DNA from: UBA1366 sp047602575
GTDB taxonomy: Bacteria; Bacillota; Clostridia; Oscillospirales; Ruminococcaceae
Direction: 5' to 3'
Assembly (NCBI GenBank): GCA_047602575.1
Contig: JASGGY010000003.1
Span: 620,001 to 684,000, forward strand
DNA length: 64,000 bases
This document shows positions 8,253 through 17,208 of this stretch, piece after piece. Under the pieces are notes generated by a model, which did not search any database, was not told the DNA's origin, and saw only the letters and a list, made by a program, of their open reading frames with translations. Position numbers and translations under genes: made by a program. Positions within the stretch are counted from its first letter, which is position 1. The number at the start of each line of letters is the position of its first letter.

Positions 8253-10241
8253 CTATCCTTTCGGCTGATTGATCCATTCAAGAAACTGCACTTCGTCAAT
8301 GACCGGAACGCCCAATGTCTGTGCCTTTTCAAGCTTGCTTCCGGCATCCTCGCCGGCAAGCACAAAGCTGGTTTTTTTCGACACCGAACCGGCGGTTTTG
8401 CCGCCGAACCGCTCGATCATCGCTGCGGCTTCATCGCGTTTGAGGGTGGGCAGCGTGCCGGTCAGCACAAAGGTCTGTCCCGCAAAGCGCAGGTCGGTAA
8501 TTTCGCGCGCATATTGCGTGTTAAGGGAAAAGCCTTGCAGGCGCTCAATCAGGTTTTTCATGTGTTCCTCGGCGAACGCTGCGGCGCAGCCCTCCGCCAT
8601 TACCGCGCCGAAACCGTCAATTTGCGCGATTTCCTCCACCGATGCCGATGCAATCGCGCCCAGACTGCCAAATCGCTCGCACAGAAGCTTTGCCGCCGCC
8701 GCGCCGATGTTGCGGATACCAAGCCCGAACACAAGCCTGTCAAGGGAATTGCCTTTACTGGCTTCGATTGCCGCAAGCAGATTTCCGGCGGATTTTTCCT
8801 TGAAATTGTCCAGCGTCAGCAGCTTGTCCGGCGTCAGCTCGTATAAATCCGCGACAGATTTGATCAGTCCGGCGTTGAGCAGCGCGCTCACGATGGCGGG
8901 ACCCAGCCCGTCGATGTTCATCGCGGGCTTCGAGGCAAAATGCACGATGCTGCGGTAAATCTGCGCGGGACAGTCCACGTTCGGGCAGCGGATTGCCGCC
9001 TCCTCGTCACGGACGGCGGACGTTCCGCAGACCGGACAGACATCGGGAATCCGGAAAACGGGGTTTTCACCGCATTTTTCTGCAACCGCCACGACCTCGG
9101 GGATGATGTCCCCCGCTTTTCGCACGGTGATGATGTCGCCCACGGCGATTTGCTTATCGTCAATAAAATCCTGATTGTGCAGCACGGCGCGCGCCACGCT
9201 CGTTCCGGCAAGCAGAACCGGCTCAAACACCGCAGTCGGCGTAATCGCGCCGCTTCGTCCCACGTTCAGCTCGATGCGCAGGAGCTTTGTGTTCTTTTCC
9301 TCCGGCGGAAATTTATATGCGACCGCCCACTTCGGGGTTTTCGCCGTGCTGCCAAGCCGCTCGCGCTGTGTCAAGCTGTTTACCTTTACAACCACACCGT
9401 CGATGTCATACGGCAAATCGAACCGCGCAGCACCGATTTCCTCGATTTTATGCGCAATTTCGGCAAAGCTTTTCACTGTTACATAGTCCGGAATCGTTCG
9501 GAAGCCCAGCCGCCTGATCAGTTCCAGCGATTCAGAATGCGTCGCGACTGCAGCGCCATCCATCTGCTGGATGTTGAAGCAGAAAATATCCAGATTGCGC
9601 TTTGCGGTGACCTTGGAATCCTTTTGCCGCAGCGAACCGGCGGCGGCGTTGCGCGGGTTTTTAAACGGCGCTTCCCCGTTTTCCTCCTGCTGCACCGTCA
9701 GCTGCGCAAACACGCCGCGCGGCATGTAGACCTCGCCGCGCACCTCGATGAGAGGGAGCTGCTCGGTCAGCGTCATGGGGATGGAACGGACGGTGCGCAG
9801 ATTCGCGGTCACGTCCTCGCCGACAAAGCCGTCACCGCGCGTTGAGCCGACCGCAAAGCTTCCGCCGCGATATTCCAGCGAAACCGACAGCCCGTCGATT
9901 TTCGGCTCAACCACAAATTCGGTTTCGCCAACTGCTTCGGTGACGCGGTTCACAAAGGCTTTCACGCTTTCGAGCGAAAAAACGTCCTGTAAGCTGCCCA
10001 TCTGCACTTTGTGAGTGACTTTCCCAAACGTGCCGATCACATCGCCACCGATGCGTTTTGTGGGCGAATTCTCCGCAGCAAGCGCCGGAAACGCTTCTTC
10101 AAGCGCCTTCAGCTCCTGCATCAGCGAATCAAATTCATAATCGGAAATTTCCGGCTGGTCAAGCGTGTAATAAAGCCGGCTGTGATAATTCAACTGTTCG
10201 GTCAGTACGGCAATGCGCGCCGCGGCTTCCTCCTGCGTCAT
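8253..10241 (-). CDS. ligA: NAD-dependent DNA ligase
   Basis: 662 residues, the normal size. It seals nicks using NAD. Domains in order: the Ia domain with YYTLDQPEISDYEFDSL near 25-40, an adenylation domain with the nucleotidyl Lys at 114 in VEPKIDGLSV, an OB fold, a four-Cys zinc finger (CPVCG...CPN..CPAQ), helix-hairpin-helix repeats, and a C-terminal BRCT domain from about 585. The ATG at 10241 was chosen because AAAGGA lies 8 bases upstream and the encoded start MTQEEAAARI suits the family; the frame stays open further upstream. First gene of the gatCAB unit. Confidence 0.97.
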   Translation of the reverse strand: MTQEEAAARIAVLTEQLNYHSRLYYTLDQPEISDYEFDSLMQELKALEEAFPALAAENSPTKRIGGDVIGTFGKVTHKVQMGSLQDVFSLESVKAFVNRVTEAVGETEFVVEPKIDGLSVSLEYRGGSFAVGSTRGDGFVGEDVTANLRTVRSIPMTLTEQLPLIEVRGEVYMPRGVFAQLTVQQEENGEAPFKNPRNAAAGSLRQKDSKVTAKRNLDIFCFNIQQMDGAAVATHSESLELIRRLGFRTIPDYVTVKSFAEIAHKIEEIGAARFDLPYDIDGVVVKVNSLTQRERLGSTAKTPKWAVAYKFPPEEKNTKLLRIELNVGRSGAITPTAVFEPVLLAGTSVARAVLHNQDFIDDKQIAVGDIITVRKAGDIIPEVVAVAEKCGENPVFRIPDVCPVCGTSAVRDEEAAIRCPNVDCPAQIYRSIVHFASKPAMNIDGLGPAIVSALLNAGLIKSVADLYELTPDKLLTLDNFKEKSAGNLLAAIEASKGNSLDRLVFGLGIRNIGAAAAKLLCERFGSLGAIASASVEEIAQIDGFGAVMAEGCAAAFAEEHMKNLIERLQGFSLNTQYAREITDLRFAGQTFVLTGTLPTLKRDEAAAMIERFGGKTAGSVSKKTSFVLAGEDAGSKLEKAQTLGVPVIDEVQFLEWINQPKG

Positions 10242-10272
10242 ACTACCATCCTTTCGCACAATACATACATTT

Positions 10273-10278
10273 ATTATA
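10273..10278 (-). promoter_or_regulatory. ligA: extended -10 promoter for ligA-gatCAB
   Basis: TATAAT preceded by TGC on the minus strand, 32 bases before the ligA ATG. No good -35 is visible at 16-18 bases, consistent with an extended -10 promoter. Confidence 0.5.
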
Positions 10279-10339
10279 GCACAGATCAGGTAGTTTACGC
10301 TAGTCCTTTTCGATAAATTTTCACATTTTTTTCGATGAG

Positions 10340-10522
10340 AACTAGGGCAACACCGCACAATTCCGGTGTATAGATAGCGCAGTCAGAAATTTCGGCAGAT
10401 TGTTCAAAAAGACTGTAGCAAGGCTGCCGCCTTGCAAGGGATTTTGGGGCAAAATGACGGAATTTATGCAAGCAAGATGTGCACCAAGCCGCAGGCGCGA
10501 ATAGTGCGATGTTGCCCTAGTT
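10340..10522. mobile_element. short non-coding transposon-like element with terminal inverted repeats
   Basis: About 180 bases flanked by inverted repeats: left CTAGGGCAACACCGCACAAT... (10342-10363) and right its reverse complement with two mismatches in 22 (10499-10520). An outer AA/TT pair extends them. There is no coding capacity for a transposase; inside lies a GCAAGG/CCTTGC hairpin. This is the structure of a MITE. Its right end overlaps the stop codon of yunB. A CTAG at both outer ends could be a target duplication or part of the repeat. Confidence 0.75.
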
Positions 10523-11164
10523 ACCGAGATCAAACCCCGCATATGCGTCGGGGACATCGCCGACGATGACCGTTTCGGCAAGCACATAGTCCGTGTTCAC
10601 ATCGACATAGGTCGTGTAGGATGGGATGACCGCCGACATTTCCACGCTGACGGTGAGGGTGATCCGATGGACGGTCTGGTTGATGCCGGCGCTCGTGAGC
10701 GTGCTGTGGAGATGCACCTCAACCGAGCCGGTCTGATGAATTTTCAGCGTCACATCCGGACCTCTGCCGCTTAAAAGATTTGCGCCGATGAGCGTTCCGG
10801 AGGCGATTTTCACCGTGTCGTGGCTGGTGTCAGACAGTCGATCATTGATTGACGAGGCGATTTCGTTCTGCAATAAGTTGACCGCGAGCATATTGCTTTC
10901 GATGGAAGTCACCGCACCGTCCGCGTTTTTTGAAACCTTGACAAAATCGCCATAGCTCAGATTTTCCCGCAGCAGAAGCGCCTCCACCTGATCGCTGATC
11001 ACCTGCACCGCCTTCTGCTCGCCGGCATATTCGCAAATGGCCTCAATGTGCGTTTTCAGCTGAACGTGCACAATGAAAAACACCAATACCACAACGGCGA
11101 GCAGCACGATGAAAACCCGATTGATCCGCCGAACCGCTTTCCCCGAATGCCGATAGCTTCTCAT
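10517..11164 (-). CDS. yunB: sporulation protein YunB
   Basis: 215 residues. The pattern fits YunB, a membrane protein required for sporulation in Bacillus and widespread in spore formers: an arginine-rich start (RRINRVF), one transmembrane helix (about 18-36), AICEYAGEQKAVQVISDQVEALL, then the extracellular body with SGRGPDV.LKIHQTGSVEVHLHSTL.SAGINQTVHRITL and TVIVGDVPDAYAG near the end. Its TAG stop lies inside the terminal repeat of the neighbouring MITE-like element, so the last residues may have been altered by insertion. Presence of this gene is the best evidence here that the organism sporulates. Confidence 0.88.
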   Translation of the reverse strand: MRSYRHSGKAVRRINRVFIVLLAVVVLVFFIVHVQLKTHIEAICEYAGEQKAVQVISDQVEALLLRENLSYGDFVKVSKNADGAVTSIESNMLAVNLLQNEIASSINDRLSDTSHDTVKIASGTLIGANLLSGRGPDVTLKIHQTGSVEVHLHSTLTSAGINQTVHRITLTVSVEMSAVIPSYTTYVDVNTDYVLAETVIVGDVPDAYAGFDLGN

Positions 11165-11306
11165 AACCCCTCCGAAATCTCAAAACGTTCGTGTTTTGTT
11201 TATGATATTCCGGCGGCAGGATTTTGGTGAAATAATGGCGTGATTTTTCGCGTTTTTAGAAATTGACAGGTAATTGAACCCTGTTTCAGCTTATTTTTTA
11301 CGCAAA

Positions 11307-11331
11307 GAAAGCGCGGTAAACCCACGCTTTC
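11307..11331 (-). terminator. possible terminator after tktC
   Basis: GAAAGCG/CGCTTTC stem (11307-11313 with 11325-11331) begins 9 bases past the tktC stop on the minus strand. The following sequence has only a short T-run. Confidence 0.45.
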
Positions 11332-11339
11332 CGATGATT

Positions 11340-12284
11340 TTATTTGCCTAAGACCTCTTTCACCGTTTTTACGATGTTTTCAGCCGACAACCCGAAGGCT
11401 TTCAGCAGCTCCGGCGCGGGTCCGGAGTAGCCGAACTCGTCGTTGACACCGATTTTTTTGACGCGGCAGGGGAAGTTTTCCGCCACCGTGTCGCAGACCG
11501 CCGAGCCTAAGCCGCCGATGACGCTGTGCTCTTCGACGGTCACAAGAACGCCGGTTTTCTGGGCTTCTTCGAGGATCAGCGCGGTGTCAAGGGGCTTGAT
11601 TGTATGAATGTTGATGACCGAGGCGCTGATGCCCGCGGCTGCAAGGGCTTGTGCGGCTTCAAGGGCTTCAGATACCATCAGCCCAGTGGCGATGATGGAA
11701 ACATCGCTGCCGTTCTTGAGGCGGACACCCTTGCCAAGCTCGAATTTGTACGTTGCCGCGTCGTTGAACACGGGGGCGGCAAGCCGTCCGAAGCGCATAT
11801 AAACCGGCCCGTCGTGGAGGATAGCAGCTTCAACAGCGGCTTTGGCTTCTACGTCGTCGGCAGGGTTGATGATCGTCATGCCGGGGATGGTGCGCATGAG
11901 GGCGATGTCCTCGTTGCACTGGTGCGTCGCGCCGTCCTCGCCGACAGAAATGCCCGCGTGGGTCGCGCCGATTTTCACGTTGAGGTGCGGGTAGCCGATT
12001 GAGTTGCGCACAATCTCAAACGCTCTGCCCGCCGCAAACATCGCAAAGGTGGATGCAAAGGGGATTTTACCCGTCGTCGCAAGCCCAGCAGCAACGCCCA
12101 TCATGTTGGCTTCCGCGATGCCGCAGTCAAAGAAACGCTCGGGGTATTTTTTCTTGAAAATTCCGGTTTTCGTCGCCGCGGCAAGGTCGGCGTCCAGCAC
12201 ATAGAGGTTCTCATATTTCTCGCCCAGCTCTGCCAGGGCTTCGCCGTAGCTTTCGCGGGTCGCTTTTTTGATGATATCTGCCAT
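11340..12284 (-). CDS. transketolase, C-terminal subunit
   Basis: 314 residues covering the pyrimidine-binding and C-terminal domains of transketolase, here a separate polypeptide. Typical text includes DADLAAATKTGIFKKKYPERFFDCGIAEANMMGVAAGLA (contains the catalytic Glu region), FAMFAAGRAFEIVRNSI, GISVGEDGATHQCNEDIALMR and VLVTVEEHSVIGGLGSAV. With the N-terminal subunit 16 bases upstream it forms the thiamine-diphosphate enzyme that moves two-carbon units in the non-oxidative pentose phosphate pathway. AGGAGGAG precedes the ATG. Split transketolases are common in Clostridia. Confidence 0.93.
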   Translation of the reverse strand: MADIIKKATRESYGEALAELGEKYENLYVLDADLAAATKTGIFKKKYPERFFDCGIAEANMMGVAAGLATTGKIPFASTFAMFAAGRAFEIVRNSIGYPHLNVKIGATHAGISVGEDGATHQCNEDIALMRTIPGMTIINPADDVEAKAAVEAAILHDGPVYMRFGRLAAPVFNDAATYKFELGKGVRLKNGSDVSIIATGLMVSEALEAAQALAAAGISASVINIHTIKPLDTALILEEAQKTGVLVTVEEHSVIGGLGSAVCDTVAENFPCRVKKIGVNDEFGYSGPAPELLKAFGLSAENIVKTVKEVLGK

Positions 12285-12300
12285 GTTTTTCTCCTCCTGC

Positions 12301-13140
12301 TTATTTCTTCAATTCGGCGAGCGCTTCGGAAAGCTCCGCCATTGCGCGGTCGTACTGCTCCTTGTTCGGGGCTGTGCCGTGCCATTCGGCTTTGTTTTCC
12401 ATAAAGGAAACGCCCTTGCCCTTGACGGATTTCTGCACGATCGCCACAGGCTGGAATGCGATTTTTTCCGCTTCGTCAAACGCGCGCTCGATGGAGTCAA
12501 AGTCGTGCGCGTCCATGGTGATCACGTGCCAGCCGAACGCCTGGAATTTATCCACAATCGGATACGGCGAGCAAACGTCGCCGATGCAGCCGTCGATTTG
12601 GAGGTTGTTGTTGTCGATGATCGCCACGAGGTTGTCAAGCTTGTTGTGTGCGGCGAACATTGCCGCCTCCCAGACCTGACCCTCCTCCAGCTCGCCGTCG
12701 CCGACGATGGCGTAAACCTTATAAGGCTTTGCGGAAATCTTGCCGGAAAGCGCGATACCGCACGCCGCGGAAATGCCCTGTCCCAGCGAGCCGGAGGACA
12801 TATCCACACCAGGAATATGGATGCAGGGATGCCCCTGCAGCAGCGCGCCGATGTGGCGCAGGCTTTTCAGCTCGTCCTTTGAGAAAAAACCACGCTCGGC
12901 GAGAGCGGCATACAGACCCGGCGCACAGTGCCCTTTTGAAAGCACCACGCGGTCGCGGTCCTCAAAATCCGGATTCTCCGGATATACGTCCAGCTTGGCA
13001 AAGTAGAGATATGTCAGCAGGTCGGCGATCGAAAGCGATCCGCCCGGATGTCCGGATTTTGCGTTGAAAACCCCCTCGATGATGCTCATACGGATGGAGC
13101 AGGCGGTGATTTCCAACTGTTTTTTGATGGTTGCGTCCAT
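12301..13140 (-). CDS. transketolase, N-terminal subunit
   Basis: 279 residues, the thiamine-diphosphate-binding half of transketolase. It shows SGHPGGSLSIADLLTYLYF, DRVVLSKGHCAPGLYAAL, LGQGISAACGIALSGK and the cofactor motif GDGELEEGQVWEAAMFAAHNKLDNL...DNNNLQ. An AAAGGA ribosome site lies 11 bases before the ATG. It is followed directly by the C-terminal subunit and preceded by a cof-type hydrolase gene. Confidence 0.94.
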   Translation of the reverse strand: MDATIKKQLEITACSIRMSIIEGVFNAKSGHPGGSLSIADLLTYLYFAKLDVYPENPDFEDRDRVVLSKGHCAPGLYAALAERGFFSKDELKSLRHIGALLQGHPCIHIPGVDMSSGSLGQGISAACGIALSGKISAKPYKVYAIVGDGELEEGQVWEAAMFAAHNKLDNLVAIIDNNNLQIDGCIGDVCSPYPIVDKFQAFGWHVITMDAHDFDSIERAFDEAEKIAFQPVAIVQKSVKGKGVSFMENKAEWHGTAPNKEQYDRAMAELSEALAELKK

Positions 13141-13175
13141 TGAGTGACCATTCCTTTCTATTCAAATCGCGCGGG

Positions 13176-13194
13176 CGGTTTTTGGGAAAAACCG
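13176..13194. other. hairpin between cof and tktN
   Basis: A perfect eight-base stem CGGTTTTT/AAAAACCG with a three-base loop, lying in the 70-base gap. No T-run follows, so it may mark processing or partial attenuation rather than termination. Confidence 0.4.
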
Positions 13195-13210
13195 ACGGGC
13201 GCGGTTGAGG

Positions 13211-14041
13211 CTATTTTCCGCATTGCGTAAAGATGTAAGAAACGACAGCGGCGACCGCGTTTTCCTCGTTGGTGTAAGGCAGCACCACATCGCAGACGGC
13301 TTTGACTTCGTCCACGGCGTTGGCAGGGCAAAAGGCGACGTCGGCATACCGCAGCATTTCGATGTCATTGAAATAATCCCCGACAGCACAGATGGTGTAA
13401 TCCTCCATTCCGCACAGCCCGCGGAGCGCTTCGAGCGCCGCGCCCTTGCTGATGTGCTTGGGGAGCATTTCAAAATACACGGGCGCTGAAATCACAAAAT
13501 CCACCGCGTCGAGATAGGGCTTGTCCTTCACATATTCCGCCATGGCAAGCACCGTTTCCGGCGCTGCGGCAAAGAGAATTTTGAATTTCTCCGGCGCGCG
13601 GGTTTCGCATTCCTCCGGTGAAATTTCCACCGGAATCACGTTGCAGATGACGTTGTGTTCGCGTTCGATGTCATTGAACTGTGTGACAAACACCTCTTTG
13701 CCGGTCAGCACCTCGCAGCCGGTGTCGGGGAATTTCGCCAGCAGCTCACGCATCACCGCGTCGGCGATGCCGGGCAGGAACACGCTGTGCAGGATTTTAT
13801 CCGCCGCCTGATCATAAACCATGCCGCCGTTTGAGAGAATCACGGGGCTGTTGACGCGCACGGTTTTGAAATACTGCCGTGCCGCCTGAACGGCACGTCC
13901 GGTGGCAACGGAGAACGTTCCGCCGGCTGCCTGAAACCGCGTAACCGCGTCAAGATCCGTCGCGGAGGGGATTTTATTGTCGGGCAAAAACGTGCCGTCC
14001 ATGTCGGTGATCAGGAGTACTTTGGTAATATCGTTAAACAT
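13211..14041 (-). CDS. Cof-type HAD-superfamily hydrolase
   Basis: 276 residues. The HAD nucleophile motif is DMDGT with Asp13 and Asp15. VATGRAVQAARQYF marks motif region two, KGAALEALRGLCG the Lys motif, and GDYFNDIEMLRYADVAFCPANA the C-terminal acidic metal motif. Cof-type enzymes dephosphorylate sugar phosphates or cofactors such as FMN; the substrate here is unknown. A GGAGG site precedes the ATG, and the gene overlaps the end of the upstream pseudouridine synthase by 8 bases. Confidence 0.9.
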   Translation of the reverse strand: MFNDITKVLLITDMDGTFLPDNKIPSATDLDAVTRFQAAGGTFSVATGRAVQAARQYFKTVRVNSPVILSNGGMVYDQAADKILHSVFLPGIADAVMRELLAKFPDTGCEVLTGKEVFVTQFNDIEREHNVICNVIPVEISPEECETRAPEKFKILFAAAPETVLAMAEYVKDKPYLDAVDFVISAPVYFEMLPKHISKGAALEALRGLCGMEDYTICAVGDYFNDIEMLRYADVAFCPANAVDEVKAVCDVVLPYTNEENAVAAVVSYIFTQCGK

Positions 14042-14984
14042 AATCCTCCGATTGTGGTGAATTTTCGCGCTTTCTCAGCTTGGAAAGAAACGCTTGAAAG
14101 TAGTCCGGTGGGTCGCTTGTAAACTCCAGATACCGTCCGTCCGGATGGACAAAGCCGATTTTCCATGCGTGCAGGCACTGCCCGTCAAGCCCTTTTTTCG
14201 CCGTGCTGTAAACGTCGTCGCCGAGTACCGGGTGGTTTTTATAAGCGCAGTGGACGCGGATCTGGTGGGTGCGTCCGGTTTCGAGCTGAAAGCGCACCAG
14301 CGAACAGCCGGACGCGGGGTATTCCTCAAGCGTTTGATAATGCGTCACCGCACTGCGGGAATTGCGTGCCGTGACGCACATTTTCTTGCGGTCTTGCGGA
14401 TCGCGCCCGATGGGTGCGTCGATCGTGCCGGCTTCCGGCGTGAAATGCCCAGCGACAATCGCCAGATATTCACGCGTGAAGCTGTGTGCCTTGATTTGTA
14501 CGGCGAGAAAATTGTGTGCGGCGTCGGTTTTCGCGACAATCAGCAAGCCGCTGGTGTTCTTGTCGATGCGGTGGACAATGCCGGGGCGGATCACACCGTT
14601 GATCGCGGAAAGCTGCCCGTCGCAGTGATAGAGCAGCGCGTTGACCAGCGTGCCGTCGGGATTGCCGGCGGCAGGGTGAACGACCATGCCCTTGGGCTTG
14701 TTGACCACGAGCAGTTCGCTGTCCTGATAGACGATTTCCAGCGGGATGTTCTGTGCAACGGCTTCGAGGGGCTTGGCTTGCGGGATGACGAGGACGACTT
14801 CATCGCCGGTTTTCAGGCGGTAATTCTTTGCCGCAGGCTTTCCGTTGACCGAAACAGCGCCGTCCTCGATCAGCTTCTGCGCCGCGCTGCGGGTCAGCCC
14901 GGTATCCTGTTCCGCGAGCCAGCGGTCAAGCCGCGAGGCTTCATCCTCCGCAAAGGAACAGGTCAGCCGCAGTGCGCCGCTCAC
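14034..14984 (-). CDS. RluA-family 23S rRNA pseudouridine synthase
   Basis: 316 residues. An N-terminal S4 RNA-binding domain (SRLDRWLAEQDTGLTRSAAQKLIEDGAVSVNG) is followed by the RluA catalytic domain with the active-site Asp in HRIDKNTSGLLIVAKT and the C-terminal RFQLETGRTHQIRVH. It isomerises uridines, most likely in 23S rRNA as RluD does. The start is GTG at 14984, overlapping the lspA stop as GTGA, a typical coupled pair downstream of lspA in Firmicutes. Confidence 0.92.
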   Translation of the reverse strand: MSGALRLTCSFAEDEASRLDRWLAEQDTGLTRSAAQKLIEDGAVSVNGKPAAKNYRLKTGDEVVLVIPQAKPLEAVAQNIPLEIVYQDSELLVVNKPKGMVVHPAAGNPDGTLVNALLYHCDGQLSAINGVIRPGIVHRIDKNTSGLLIVAKTDAAHNFLAVQIKAHSFTREYLAIVAGHFTPEAGTIDAPIGRDPQDRKKMCVTARNSRSAVTHYQTLEEYPASGCSLVRFQLETGRTHQIRVHCAYKNHPVLGDDVYSTAKKGLDGQCLHAWKIGFVHPDGRYLEFTSDPPDYFQAFLSKLRKRENSPQSEDYV

Positions 14985-15529
14985 TTGCCGGATTCCCCGT
15001 CAGAAGGCAAACTATCCGTTTTTTCGGACAGTTCTTCCATCGTTTTATCCGCTTTTTTTGTTCCGTCAAAGAAAATCAACAGAATGCTGAGCAGGATGGT
15101 GCCGCAGACCACACAGATGTCGGCGACGTTGAAAATCGGGAAATCGATGAAATCGGTCCGGATGAAGTCCACCACCTCGTGGTAGCGGATGCGGTCAATG
15201 AGGTTTCCGATTCCGCCGGCGGCGACCATCGAAACGGCGATATACTCGGCTTTCCGGTTGAGCTTGCCCATACACATATAAACCAGCGCCGCCCCGATGA
15301 CAACAATCGGCAGCGCCGTCAGCAGCAGGGTTTTCCCCTCAAGGATGCTCCACGCCGCGCCGCTGTTGCGGATGTGCGTCAGGCTGATGATATCGTGCGA
15401 GCCGATGTGCAGAAAGCTTTTCACATCGCCCTGCGGGATATTGTCAAGCACAAGGCGCTTGGTGAAAAAGTCAACGCCGACCAGAATCCCGATCAGCGCG
15501 ATCGAAACAAACAGCATATCATACCCCAT
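14981..15529 (-). CDS. lspA: lipoprotein signal peptidase II
   Basis: 182 residues, four transmembrane helices. It cleaves signal peptides from diacylglyceryl-modified prolipoproteins; at least three lipoproteins are encoded in this window. Conserved blocks are visible: DFFTKRLVL after helix one, LTHIRNSGAAWSIL, and the catalytic Asp pair in GGIGNLIDRIRYHEVVDFI. The C-terminus carries a charged extension beyond the last helix. The annotated ATG gives MGYDMLFV; a second ATG four codons later is an equally possible start. Stop overlaps the next gene. Confidence 0.93.
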   Translation of the reverse strand: MGYDMLFVSIALIGILVGVDFFTKRLVLDNIPQGDVKSFLHIGSHDIISLTHIRNSGAAWSILEGKTLLLTALPIVVIGAALVYMCMGKLNRKAEYIAVSMVAAGGIGNLIDRIRYHEVVDFIRTDFIDFPIFNVADICVVCGTILLSILLIFFDGTKKADKTMEELSEKTDSLPSDGESGK

Positions 15530-15621
15530 CCACCGCGGTTTCGCGCCGCGATTTGTAAAAATCGTCCATACACTAACATAAGTTACCGTCCCATAACAGG
15601 CGGCAACTTAAGTCGAAATAA

Positions 15622-16386
15622 TCAGTTATTTTTCCCGAAGCGCAGATCGCCGAACTTACTCACCGCGTCGGAGGATGCATAAGGATCCTTCGCAAACGCA
15701 AACGGATCGGGTTCTTCCTTTTCGGGGGTGGCGGCTTCTGTAATTACGGGTACTTCCGCAATGGGCTCTTCCTCGATCGGCTCCGGCGCTGTGTAAACGG
15801 GCGCAGCCTTCGCAGAAATAAGGGCTTCGATTTCGTCGTCATTGAGTTCAGGCAGCTCGCTGACCACAGACAGCTGGCGGTGTAGTATCTCGGCAAGCCC
15901 TGTCTTGAACCGGCTGATCTCCACGCGGAGGCTGTTGAAACGTTCCTGCTCGGCTTTGAGCAGACGCTTGGTCTCGTTGATTTTGCGCTCGGTCTTTTCG
16001 TTGTTCTCGAGAATCAGCGCCGCGCAGCGCTCCTTGTTTTCCATAATCAGGCGCTCACACTCGGCGGCACTCTGCTCGGCGAGCATTTCCTGCTGCTCCT
16101 TCGCCTCGCTGAGCATACGCTGTGCTTCGGCTTTCGCAGCACCCACGACCTTTGCGCTTTCCTTCTGCGCGCCGATGAGGGCAAGCTTGATCGCTTCCTC
16201 ATCCTCGCGGTACTCGTTGATTTTCTCAACCAGCTTGATGATCTTCGCTTCGTTCTCCTGCGCCGTGTTTAAAGCGGCGGCGTAGTCGTGCGCGACCGCA
16301 CGCAGGAACGTTTCCACGTCCTCGGCTTTGTAGCCGAACTTGTCCTTTTCGAATCTCTTTTCCGCAATTTCCCTTGAACTCAGCAT
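15622..16386 (-). CDS. divIVA: DivIVA-domain protein
   Basis: 254 residues. The N-terminus matches the DivIVA membrane-targeting domain (REIAEKRFEKDKFGYKAEDVETFLRAVAHDY) and is followed by a long coiled coil (about 35-185) rich in Glu, Lys and Gln, then an acidic Pro-rich tail. DivIVA-family proteins bind curved membrane at the division site and poles. Start at 16386 was chosen: it is 12 bases from AAAGGA, while the earlier ATG abuts the site. It stands in the usual place downstream of ylmH in the sepF cluster, although its tail (FAFAKDPYASSDAVSKFGDL) is not one I recognise. Confidence 0.88.
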   Translation of the reverse strand: MLSSREIAEKRFEKDKFGYKAEDVETFLRAVAHDYAAALNTAQENEAKIIKLVEKINEYREDEEAIKLALIGAQKESAKVVGAAKAEAQRMLSEAKEQQEMLAEQSAAECERLIMENKERCAALILENNEKTERKINETKRLLKAEQERFNSLRVEISRFKTGLAEILHRQLSVVSELPELNDDEIEALISAKAAPVYTAPEPIEEEPIAEVPVITEAATPEKEEPDPFAFAKDPYASSDAVSKFGDLRFGKNN

Positions 16387-16455
16387 GCTGTTGACCATTC
16401 CTTTCAAGCGATGGATCCACTATCATTATAACCGACTGATGTGAAGAATCTTCGC

Positions 16456-17208
16456 CTAAATATATTTCTTGATTGTTACGTGAAGACGCGATTTTTTTGA
16501 AATGCCGCCGTCAACGACAAGGATGAATTTTCCATATCCGCGCACGGAGAAGCTGTCGCCGGACTCGACCTGCGCGTCCGGCTCGGTGCAGGTCTGAAAC
16601 CTTAGCACCGCCAGCTCGCGGCGAATGAGCTGTGCTGACTTTTCGCGGCTCACGCGCAGCGCGGCGCTCAGGACGCAGTCAAACCGTAGCGACGCGACAA
16701 ATGCCTCCGTCAACTCGAAATTTTCCTCCCGCGCCGGAAGCCGGTCATACCCCGCTTTCACGCTCACGCCAGTTCTGCCGATCCGCGTAAAGGTTTCGAC
16801 GACCAGCGGGGCGACCGAGCGTGCCAGAAAAACCACGCCCAAGCCGTCCTCCGGCAGGATTTCCCCGATGGTTTCGCGCGCGATATTCAGGTGCATCAAC
16901 GCGCCCAGCACGTCGCGGTGCGTGACGGTATCCTGCCTGCGGAACGCAAACGACACCGCGTCAAGCGGGAAGCTTTCCGTGTCCGGCTCGTCGGGAAAAA
17001 GCCCCAGCATCCGGCGTGCCGCGTTTTCAAAGCCGCCCCACAGCAGGAAGTGATCGAATTTCTCATGCGCAAGCGTCGCTTTTACCGCTTCCGCCTGTGC
17101 TTCGTTTAAGAAAAATGTAAACCACGGGCGGTTGTTTTTCCGGCAAAGCGCGATGCCGTCGGCAATCCGCCGCGCGAACAGGCGCTCCTCGGAATTCGCT
17201 CCCGGCAT
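16456..17208 (-). CDS. ylmH: YlmH-family S4-domain RNA-binding protein
   Basis: 250 residues. N-terminal YlmH domain (EERLFARRIADGIALCRKNNRPWFTFFLNEAQ...) and C-terminal S4 domain (SREKSAQLIRRELAVLRFQTCTEPDAQVESGDSFSVRGYGKF). YlmH proteins bind RNA and have been linked to rescue of stalled ribosomes and to division clusters. The ATG overlaps the sepF stop by one base (TAATG), so the two are translationally coupled. Confidence 0.9.
   Translation of the reverse strand: MPGANSEERLFARRIADGIALCRKNNRPWFTFFLNEAQAEAVKATLAHEKFDHFLLWGGFENAARRMLGLFPDEPDTESFPLDAVSFAFRRQDTVTHRDVLGALMHLNIARETIGEILPEDGLGVVFLARSVAPLVVETFTRIGRTGVSVKAGYDRLPAREENFELTEAFVASLRFDCVLSAALRVSREKSAQLIRRELAVLRFQTCTEPDAQVESGDSFSVRGYGKFILVVDGGISKKSRLHVTIKKYI

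Noticed and set aside
8940..9845. 301-codon plus-strand ORF opposite ligA
   Set aside because: Antisense to conserved ligA domains, no similarity and no ribosome site.
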